Positions 12,201 to 20,900 of a stretch of 64,000 nt of DNA are shown here, piece after piece. This stretch comes from Mytilus galloprovincialis (Eukaryota; Mollusca; Bivalvia; Mytilida; Mytilidae): assembly GCF_965363235.1 (NCBI RefSeq), contig NC_134839.1, forward strand, positions 80,129,410-80,193,409, written 5' to 3'. The notes under the pieces are model-generated. The model made no database searches. It was not told the origin of the DNA and worked only from the letters and a program-made list of their open reading frames with translations. How positions within the stretch are numbered: position 1 is the first letter of the stretch; each line of letters starts with the position of its first letter. A program made the translations under genes and the position numbers.

Positions 12201-15200
12201 ATAATGAGAAAATAACCCTTTATATACTATAAATAAAAGGAGAAGTGGCATATAAGTCTATGAGATAGGAAAGCAATAACACAATTAAATTGGATTTCAG
12301 TTATCTCAAAATCATAAGGAATAAGGCAACAGAAAATATTTGCCTAACATGCCTGGGGTGTATAACATTTTAATGAATTGTTATTTAACTCAGTATGATC
12401 AGTGTAAAAACTAGACGTATCTCCAAAACTCACTGGTTCCAATGAGATGTGTTGGTCTGCTATGGTCTGGATTAACATAGCCAGGTTTGTGAGATATTTC
12501 TCCTCTATACAGGTAATCCTTGTCAGGAAGATCAAATCGTGAAAATATCACTGGTGGCAAGAATAAAGCTGCATCTCGATTGAAGAACTCATTTCTATCT
12601 ACATTTTCTTTGAGGTGTAACTGGTGAGATATATTCTCATATCCTGACTCTGCTCTATTGAAAGGAAGATACTGGAAATCTGCCATGGCTGCAAATATAA
12701 ATTTACAAGTTACTGGAAATCTGCCATGGCTGCAAATATAAATTTACAAGTTACTTCATTTACAAATATTGGGCAGGGTATTTTACTAATTTTTTCAATG
12801 AAAGTGGACATATATTTGTTTTATTGACTACATGATATGCTCTTGAAGGTAGTCTATTTACTATTGTCCCAAAAAACCTTCAACAACATGGAGAGAAGAA
12901 TTAACCTAGGCTTGAGAAAAATGTTTTATACAGCACTCGTTCTATTTGAGAAGTCAAAATGTGTTGACCATATATTTCTATGTCATATACAGTCACTGAC
13001 CTGTTATCATTTTTCTTCATGAATATTTAAATAGAAATTGCCGAAAATTATAATTAATTATTCATACGACCTATTCAACCTGTTCTTGTTTCCAATGTAT
13101 ACAACAACTCAAACTTATTTCTTTTTTCAATTTTTAGAGAAAAAAAAAACATATTTCACTTGTTAATATTTTTAGTTTGCAAACTATAAATCATTATGTT
13201 TTATGCTTATTGTTGATATTTTAGTTCATTCTCAAACAAATTTGTTCACCATCGATTGCGGGTTTCAACAGGTAATGTACATTTCATTGTGTTGTATATT
13301 TCTCTGCCTGCATGATATGAGGCCTTTTTATAAAAGGGGGAAGTTATCCAATATCTAAATGAAATAATAACACTCACACATTATACAACAATTGAAATTT
13401 TTTTTATAGATTGCAGTATAAAGACAATAATAGTGCATTGACTTGACATATCAACGATATAAGGATTCAGCCAGAAACGGGGAAACAGCTCTGCAGAGCC
13501 TCGCATTTCCCTGTTTCTAAGCATCATCCTTATCTCGTTGATATGTCAAGTCAATGCACTATTATTGTCTATATATATCACAACAATAAATACAAATAGA
13601 AGGAGATGTTGTATGATTTCCAACAAGAATATTATATATCTATAAAGACCAAAAGACAAACATTTGACCAATTCAAGTTTATTGAACTGACTGATACACA
13701 CTATCATTAATTAGCAAAACTCATACAGTAAACATGTATTTATATAATTAGCTATTAACTAGAACACAGTAAGATACATATTATTTACCATTAAATTTGT
13801 ATGTTGTATCAATAATCCCAAGTACTTCAACTTGATATTCATATTTGGATTTATCTCCCTTTTTTGGTCTTCTTTGGACCTTCATCAATAAATTTGTTGT
13901 AGAACATCTTTCACCAAAAGCTGGTTTACAGAAAGGATCAGCAGGCCTCCAGTTTACAGATAATCTTTTGTTTGCTTCTGAATATACCTGAGTTTATAAA
14001 GTAATAATTACATTACATGTATCTTTTATTATAATACGTTAGAATGATTGGCATACACAAATCCTGTGAATAGTGTCATTCTGAAATCAACCTTCATTTT
14101 AAAATGAAATGTAATATTTATGAAGACAAGAGCTTTCAAAATAAGAAATGATAAGGTGCACAGGTAAATAAATGAAGAAAAAAATATAGAAATCCGGTTT
14201 TCATCATGTTCATAATCCTTGCACAAAAAATGTAATTATAAGTATTGAATGCTTCTTTTAGTAATTTTATAGGGTTGTAAAAGAGTTGACCATGGGTGCA
14301 TTTTTAGAATGAAGCGCTTCCTTGCTCCATACACAATGTAACTTATTTCTGTCATCGCTTATTTTACATCCTAATCAGCTAAAAAATTTACAAGAAGAAG
14401 CGTTCAATTCTTAAACATGTTAAATATATAAATAAGTTACAAATACTACTACAAGGCTGTACATTTGTCTGATGGTGTTATATAAATAAGTTACAAATAA
14501 TACTACAAGGCTGTACATTTGTCTGATGGTGTTATATAAATAAGTAATAATAATACTACAAGGCTGTACATTTGTCTGATGGTGTTATATAAATAAGTTA
14601 CAATAATACTACAAGGCTGTACATTTGTCTGATGGTGTTATATAAATAAGTTACAATAATACTACAAGGCTGTACATTTGTCTGATGGTGTTTTGAGTTA
14701 TTTCAATGTTGATATGTTGTTGTACAAATGTATAAAGTTTTACTGGTTAGATGATATCAAATGGCAAAATATGTTTGAATTGTCTGCAAATTCTACTAGA
14801 GGTCATCCTTGGAAATTAAATAAAAAAAAGAGGTGTAATTCAACTCAACGTCTTCGTATTTTTTCACAAAGGCTCATTGATCAATGGAATAGTCTGTCAA
14901 CAGAAACAGTTAGTGCAAAATCTGTCAAAATTTTAAAGAGGAACACTGGAATGGATAGAAATGGTTATTTAAACTTTTGATGTGAAACAGTAATTGCAAC
15001 AATTTGAATATCATCATTTACCAGAATGGGAAAATAAGTTATCCTTTGGGTCTCACTAATTAGCGACAAGAAGCGTCAAGAAGCGCCAAGAAGCGACAAG
15101 AAGAGTAATTTTAGTGACCAGAAGACTTTTACCTGACAAGAAAACATCTTTTCTTTTTAATTAAGATTACTCATTCCAAAGAAATATTAAACAAGATTGC

Positions 15201-16497
15201 ACACGCTGAAATGTCTCACCTTCGTTACTAATCATTGATATCAATATGTTGATAGTCATAAATATAAATCTTTATTACAACTGTCACATAAACTTAACAT
15301 TAACCAAGAAAACTGAACATTGACCAATGAACCATGAAAATGAGGTCAAGGTCAGATGAACCATGCCAGGCAGGCATGTACAGCTAACAATTCTTCCATA
15401 CAACAAATATAGTTGACCTATTGCTTATAGTTTAAGAAAAACAGACCAAAACATAAAAACTTAACACTGAGCAATGAACCGTGAAAATAAAGTCAAGGTC
15501 AAATTAAACCTGCACAACTTACATATAGATCATAAAATATTTCGATACACCAAATATAGTTGACCTATTGCACATAGTATTAGAAAAAATGACCAAAACT
15601 CAAAAACTTAACTTTCACCACTGAACCATGAAAATGAGGTCAAGGTCAGATGACACATGCCAGCTAGACATGTACACCTTACAATCATTCCATACACCAA
15701 ATATAGTAGACCTTTTGCATACAGTATAAGAAAAACAGACCAAAACACAAAAACTTAACTATAACCACTGAACCATGAAAATGAGGTCAAGGTCAGATGA
15801 CACCTGCCAGTTGGACATGTACACCTTACAGACCTTCCATACACCAAATATACTAGACCTATTGCTTATAGTATCTGAGATATGGACTTTACCACCAAAA
15901 CTTAACCTTGTTCACTGAACAATGAAATGAGGTTGAGGTCAAGTGAAAACTGTTCGACGGACATGAGGACCTTGCAAGGTACAATTATACCAAATATAGT
16001 TATTACTTATAATAAGAGAGAATTTAATATTACAAAAAAATCTTAACTTTTTTTTCAAGTAGTCACTGAACCATGAAAATGAGGTCAAGGACATTGGACA
16101 TGTGACTGACAGAAACTTCGTAACATGAGGCATCCATATACAAAGTATGAAGTATCCAGGTCTTCAACCTTGTAAAATATAAAGCTTTAAAGAAGTTAGC
16201 CACCGCCGTAACAGCCGCTGCTGGATCACTATAATTTTTTTAAATATATGGGCAGAAATGAATTGATAGAATAAAACTTAAGACATAAACATGATAAATA
16301 TCGTTAAAAGAGGCAGTACACAAAATAAAATTATGAAAAATATTCACATTTTAATTGTTTTCCTCTTGTTTGATTTCAGTTCTTTTAATTTCACAATGTG
16401 TGTCTGTATTTTCTGGACAATGATCCACAAATAATGCATTTAGCAAGATTATTATATTTTGTACAACATCTACAAATAGTTTTAAAAACAAATTATA

Positions 16498-16534
<37 letters not shown>

Positions 16535-17615
16535 CTAAAACACAAGTAAAATTAATATCATAATATGAAAGGGTAAACGTAATACTTGCTGTAATACATA
16601 ATGAATATAAAATATCACAAATAAATGTAACAATTAGATTTATGTTTCAAAAATATTTTCTACAACAATGTATTGATTTATCGATAGAATATTAATTTTC
16701 TTGTCGTTAAAATTGTTTTTCCTTGCATATTCTTTAAATATTTATTGGAATAAGTAATTTTAATAAAAAAAAAAAAAATTCTCATTGCTTCTTGTCACTA
16801 ATTTGTGAGACCGATCTTTTCTGACATCCTCTAAAGCCACAGTTCATAGATCATGTAGATTATTACAACAAATTCATGACCAAATTTCAAAGAACAGAAT
16901 TCATATATTACAGAATCATCAAAACTATCATTTTTTCAACATTTTTGTTTTTCAAATATACATGTATCAAAATTGTCCTATTTTAAAAATTATGACAAAC
17001 AATCTAAAACTGAGGATGAATATATCAAACTACTACTTAATAACAAGTGTAGAAAAACACTTAGATTAATATCATCTTTCATTAATGATAATCAATCATT
17101 TGAATTAAGGAAAAATGTCCTTATAAATGAGTAATATGAACAATTTGAAGCTATAACATACAATATACTTATGTCAGTAGTCTATTCTTACAAATTAACC
17201 TATATATATTGATATTTATAACTGCACATTTCATTGTTCGAAATGTGCCCAATGATATGCTATGTAGTATTGTTTAATTGCTGCATCATTACTATTTGTA
17301 TACTAGTTGTATGGGCCGTTGCCAATTATTGTAATTGAGTTTGTGCCAATAAAATATTTGTATTATTAGTATAAGTTATTTATAAAGTTTTATAACAAAG
17401 GTGGTTGTAGTTTTTTAACACTTACAAAAATGTAGAGGCATGTAGATCTATAATATTTATAAATGTGTTTTCACCTTTGAAACATTTTCAGTTCCACCTA
17501 TAGACTTCAACGCATTATCTACATTTTTTACAACACCTGGATAATCTACACAAACAAATCGTTTGTGATTAAAGGGGACTTTGGTTAATTTATCTCCACT
17601 AGACCACATGTTCAT
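6297..17615 (-). CDS. GTF3C5: General transcription factor 3C polypeptide 5 (TFIIIC63), seven coding exons, 3' end not found
   Basis: This is the TFIIIC subunit orthologous to human GTF3C5 and yeast Tfc1/tau95. In the family it helps TFIIIC bind the box A promoter inside tRNA genes, in the nucleus. Coding exons in transcript order: 17615-17475, 13987-13789, 12688-12434, 11344-11211, 9560-9353, 8114-7948, 6407-6297. All junctions are GT/AG and the phases join without a break, giving 405 residues. The start ATG follows an in-frame stop (TAA) about 40 bases upstream; a second in-frame ATG lies two codons on. Family landmarks in order: FVCVDYPGVVKNV (near residue 20), MADFQYLP and LPPVIFSRFDLP (exon 3), LFETRPIWSRAAL and YYTNGPWRCLWTKYGYDP (exon 5), RLPPCRQMFYQICD (exon 7). 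Human GTF3C5 is 519 residues, so about 100 acidic C-terminal residues are missing. Either they are spliced in from exons I could not find in 1-6200, or reading runs through the last donor to a stop near 6222. Identity rests on remembered human sequence. Confidence 0.93.
6529..7115. repeat. 42-bp minisatellite, about 14 copies, in GTF3C5 intron 6
   Basis: The unit contains GTAGTATGAGTGCCAATGAG and CAACTGTCCATCCAAGTC. Copies differ at only a few recurring positions (GTAG/ATAG, GACAAC/GATAAC), so the array is young or homogenised. Because 42 is a multiple of three and the unit has no stop in several frames, it yields long ORFs on both strands. These are artefacts of the repeat. It lies between GTF3C5 exons at 7948 and 6407. 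The unit resembles part of a dispersed repeat seen at 19787-19900. Confidence 0.95.
7690..7900. repeat. Dispersed mytilid repeat fragment
   Basis: CCAGGAGCCTGTAATTCAGT, a TTTGTACATAAATTAGGCGG-type block and CTATACAGTGACCTATAG correspond in order to the copy at 41530-41740. It ends close to the GTF3C5 exon 7948-8114. Confidence 0.55.
9009..9330 (-). repeat. Dispersed repeat containing a 105-codon open frame
   Basis: The minus strand reads GATTGTTGGTTGCTTAAAGT, then GTGGCAAATATTTCAT, a phrase I recall as a very common bivalve interspersed repeat. The open frame contains CTECGTLF but lacks family motifs of the surrounding gene and sits in the intron between GTF3C5 exons at 9353 and 8114. A diverged copy appears near 42085-42260 (GTTGTTGCAATGGTTCTTG). 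I treat it as a repeat rather than a gene. Confidence 0.6.
10600..11040 (-). repeat. Dispersed repeat with fortuitous ORF
   Basis: The minus strand carries phrases such as TTATGCCCTCTTGCTTTAAT and GCACAATGCTTCTAAGACTC that resemble a common bivalve repeat around an AGTTATGTCCCTT-type core. The 104-codon ORF at 10720-11034 has no recognisable domain and no splice context fitting GTF3C5. Confidence 0.4.
11790..12145 (+). repeat. Tail of a dispersed retroelement-like repeat
   Basis: ACCGAATTAGACTATTTTTC, then GATGCGACTGTCATAGAAGT, TGCCTGTACCAAGTCAGGAA and CCATTCGTTTGATGTGTTTG follow the order of a 3' tail that I recall as abundant in Mytilus. The class is uncertain. Related tail text occurs near 38985-39320. 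Confidence 0.5.
12671..12752 (-). repeat. 41-bp tandem duplication copying the GTF3C5 exon 3 acceptor
   Basis: Bases 12671-12711 are repeated exactly at 12712-12752. The unit includes the intron end TATATTTGCAG and the first 18 bases of exon 3 (CCATGGCAGATTTCCAGT). There are therefore two identical 3' splice sites 41 bases apart. Only the one at 12688 keeps the GTF3C5 frame; use of the one at 12729 meets a TAA six codons later. Confidence 0.95.
13422..13570. repeat. Foldback element with about 45-bp arms
   Basis: AGACAATAATAGTGCATTGA opens the left arm and TCAATGCACTATTATTGTCT closes the right arm. The arms stay paired for about 45 bases with one or two differences, around a loop containing GAAACGGGGAAACAG and CTGTTTCTAAG. 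It lies in GTF3C5 intron 2. Confidence 0.8.
14270..14425. repeat. Dispersed repeat related to 1575-1725
   Basis: AATGAAGCGCTTCCTTGCTC followed by a CATACACAATGTA block and CGTTCAATTCTTAAA parallels the segment at 1630-1720. It lies in GTF3C5 intron 1. Confidence 0.45.
14427..14692. repeat. About five tandem copies of a 53-bp unit
   Basis: Each copy contains ATATAAATAAGTTACAATAA and CTACAAGGCTGTACATTTGT and ends CTGATGGTGTT. The last copy runs straight into the LINE fragment, so the array may have grown from the LINE's own sequence. Confidence 0.9.
14678..14980 (+). pseudogene. Non-LTR retrotransposon (LINE) reverse-transcriptase C-terminal fragment
   Basis: The reading frame has RGHPWKLNKKKRCNSTQ, then RIFSQRLIDQWNSL and SAKSVKILKR. 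This matches the typical end of bivalve LINE ORF2 proteins (RGH-x-KL-K-x-RC, FSxRVxxxWNSLP, S-x-x-x-FK). Only the last 80 or so residues remain, so it is a 5'-truncated dead copy, as is usual for LINEs. It is inserted in GTF3C5 intron 1 in the opposite orientation to the gene. Confidence 0.75.
15049..16812. mobile_element. Non-autonomous TIR element with internal tandem block
   Basis: The left end, GGTCTCACTAATTAGCGACA followed by AGAAGC, and the right end, GCTTCTTGTCACTAATTTGTGAGACC inverted, match over about 26 bases. Just inside the left end is a short (AGCGACAAGA)n array. The middle (about 15285-16200) holds six 148-bp tandem copies built around CCATGAAAATGAGGTCAAGG. There is no transposase. 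Target duplication not clear. Confidence 0.7.
15285..16200. repeat. About six tandem copies of a 148-bp unit
   Basis: Each unit has ACTTAAC, GAACCATGAAAATGAGGTCA, CATGTACACCTTACA and CCAAATATAGTTGACCTATT. It ends in AGCCACCGCCGTAACAGCCG. Single diverged copies of the same unit occur at 29470-29650 and 33830-34020, so it is a dispersed repeat nested in the TIR element. Confidence 0.85.
16830..17400. repeat. Retroelement-like tail in GTF3C5 intron 1
   Basis: The plus strand ends in GTTTGTGCCAATAAAATATT, which resembles the 3' end of a bivalve non-LTR element. No coding part was recognised. Assignment is weak. Confidence 0.3.
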
Positions 17616-17904
17616 GTTTTTGTTTTTATTTTCAACTGGTGCTTTAATCTCTAATTATATTTTTTCCAGGAAAACTGTTAAGTTCTCGTTATTCATAAAA
17701 TAGCTTATATAATGCCAAATAATAATGATATTTCTGTAGATTTTATGGTCTATATTTATGAATCGAAAAGAAAATAAAAGTTGAGATTTGTTAATTTAGA
17801 GATTATTTTCAAGATGTCTGCGCCCATGATAAATTTCGTAATCCTTGAACATAACTAACACACCATATATATAGCGACCTGTACTGCAGATATTTGCTCT
17901 CAAA
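17616..17904. promoter_or_regulatory. Shared upstream region of GTF3C5 and RPAP2 (candidate bidirectional promoter)
   Basis: Only 289 bases separate the divergent start codons of GTF3C5 (minus) and RPAP2 (plus), so both transcripts should start inside or close to this AT-rich stretch. On the plus strand a TATA-like run (CATATATATAG) lies about 40 bases before the RPAP2 ATG. A short ORF at 17814-17858 (14 codons, first residues MSAPMINF) lies upstream of the RPAP2 ATG. It would be a uORF if transcription begins before it. No CpG-rich core is evident. Start sites are inferred, not seen. Confidence 0.6.
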
Positions 17905-20900
17905 ATGAAGAAGAACTCAAATGAAAAGTAACCAATTATTTATTGCAGTCAGTGGTACATGTCATATCGCCGTATCGGCACATATTTACGGACATTTTGC
18001 CATTAAGTGGTCAAATTCGTCTCGAACAGGTCAGGAATAACCACCAATTGGTGGATTATACCTCAATTGACGTATAATCCACCAATTGAGTTATATTGGT
18101 ATAGACCAATTGATGTATAATACAATTTTTTTGTAATTTAAATGCTAGTGTGAGATAGGAGCATAATTTTGCAACCTGCAACCTATTTCATGTATTTCAT
18201 GACCCTTATTGAGTCCTCCGAAAGTTTCAGTTTTGTCTAAGCCTGCTGCATCTCTTGAGAATGCATGTGACTTCAAATATAATTATTGATTAAATGCAAT
18301 ATGTTATGTTACAATACTAAACTAGGAATGTTTGACAAGTTTTCATACCATAATATGGTTTTAAGAAAACTGCTCCGTTTTGGTGGAATAATTTGTTTTG
18401 AAAAACAAAATTATACACCAATTGATCTATACCATTATATGTCAATTGGTGGATTATACGTTAATTGAGGTATAATCCACCAATTGGTGGTTATTTCTGA
18501 CCTGTCGAAATGATATATTTTTCACCTTTTTGCATTTTATATTGTTCTGTAAATCGTTAAAAACTAATATTGTTCTGTAAATTGTTAAAAACTATCACAT
18601 GTTATTGAACTGTGAACTTAAAATATTTAAGATAACAACATGAACAATCTGACCAAGGATTTGTATAGTAAATACAAATCCTTGGCTTGATCTGACATAC
18701 AAAAATTGTCGCATCATACATGACATATTTTTTTATAACATCCATATTTCAAAGGTTTGGATTGCACTCACGTACATTTTTATATGTTTTCCGGTTACTT
18801 TATTTGGAACAACAAAAACACTAGAACATGAAAAATGTCAAACATATTCAAAGTCGCTTTTAAAGACATATGAACAAACTTAATCAAAGTTCAACATTCT
18901 TATTTAATGTTAAAAAATATGCATTGTTAGAAATGGTGCACCGTTAGAAATGTTGTCTGAAGGGTGACATTAAGTACAGCTATGTCATCTGCCTGTCAGA
19001 TACTGGTTCTTCAAGTCACATGACTGTCTTGTGATTTTTGGTCATACTTATTACATGTATTACAAACCAGCAAAACTATTTATTCAATATTGATTGTACA
19101 TGTACTATTGACAATTCTTTTTAGACAACTGTAAGCTTAAGACATAAAGGGGAAAACAGTCTCAACTCTTTTTTTATTTAATCCCAAATGTTTGAAAACT
19201 GCATTTTAAATTAGAAAAAAAAATGTCTTTTGTAGAAACGAATCCCAATGTTACAGTTTGAAATTAAAGTATTAATATTTTTTTGTTTATGATTCAAGCG
19301 GTCACCAAAACATGAATAAAACCCATCAGTGAAAATTGTTATTAATATCAAAATATATCACATGAGGATATAATCAATATTGAATTGCTATTACACTTAT
19401 AACTAATTTTTTACCTCCAGGCTCTAGCGAGGCATATAATTTAGTAAAATTATAGTTCTCAGATTAATTACTTTGTATTTCCCCTTTTCCTTGTTATTTC
19501 AATTTTTTTATAAGATTTAATCATTCTTTTGAAGTTTATACTAATGTATTTCCTTGTCAAATTCTGAAAACTGGAAAATTTATCACAAATATTGATATCA
19601 CTGTTTTCACCCATGATATCAAAATGGAAAATCAATGATCAGATTATGCAAGATATCACCTGTTGAAAATAGTATTACACACACTTCTGTAGGCACATAA
19701 AATTACATGGGCAAAGCAATGGCCCGACAAATAGCCCTAGCACTATTCTTCTGGAAAGATAGCCACCCCAATATTTTTAAGAAAATGTGGTATGATTGGC
19801 AATGAGACAATTCTCCACAAGAGACCAAATGACACAGATATTAACAACTATAGGTCACCGTACAGCCTTTAACATTGAAGAAAACCCATGCCATATGTCA
19901 TAAAATTAAAACACAATTAGATATTTTAACTGATTTTAACTGAGTTCTGTTATTCATATAGTACAAAACATACAACTATTTGATGTTTTTAAGTGTATAC
20001 GTACATTTTAATTTAACTGCCATCTAATTGACATACATTCTACAATCTACCATTACAATCTACCACCCCTTTTATTCCTAAGTGCAAAATTATTTATCAT
20101 ATTTATACTGTAAATACCTAAATTATTTTATTACATCTCAAAACTTTGTTTGGGTTTTCCTATGACTTCATCAATGGATCAAAGGAAATACAATGTCCAT
20201 TATTATTTTTTTTATGCTCAACATAATGTTATGATTGATATGTTATGTCAGATGTGGTCAAACATACAAATGTATAATATCTGGATATTTGCTTTTCCAT
20301 ATATATGCATGATATATTTTCTAGGAAACAGCCTGGTCAATAAACTGCCATATTTTCATTAATGTAATTATCTGTTAAATGTTTATAATGATGTAATAAT
20401 TTTTACTTCTCTTTAAAGATATCACAAAGGAAGAGAGAAGAAGACAGGAAAGGAGGAAGAAAATAAACAATTGGAAAAGAAAAAGTTATTAGAAGCTAAG
20501 ATCAGAAAACAAGTTGCATCTGAAGAAAAAGCCTTTCGTATTGTTGAAAGACTGATAGAAAACCCAATAACAGAAGAATTTCTTAAAGATTCAGTAGGTT
20601 TTGATAATTGAATTTTTGAAATCATTTTTTTTTCTTCGATTGTGTAGATGTGAAAAGCACAAGTGTCCCACACTATTTGACATAATGATTTGAAGCATAA
20701 GGAAAAAGAACTTTGATTAGAATTGCTTTTTATGCCCCATTTATTATGCCCCATTTATGGGCATTATGTTTTTTTGGTCTGTGCATCCCTTTGTTTGTCG
20801 TACTGTCTGTTCGTCCGTCCCGCTTCAGGTTAAAGTTTTTGGTCACAGTAGTTTTTGATGAAGTTGAAGTCCAATCAACTTGAAACTTTGTACACATGTT

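Noticed and set aside
16500-16530. TA-repeat tract (also 44363-44387)
   Set aside because: Ordinary microsatellites, too common to report as findings.
17814-17837. MSAPMINF as RPAP2 exon 1
   Set aside because: A donor GTAATC exists, but the phase does not fit exon 2, whereas MKKNSNEK at 17905 fits. Kept as a possible uORF.
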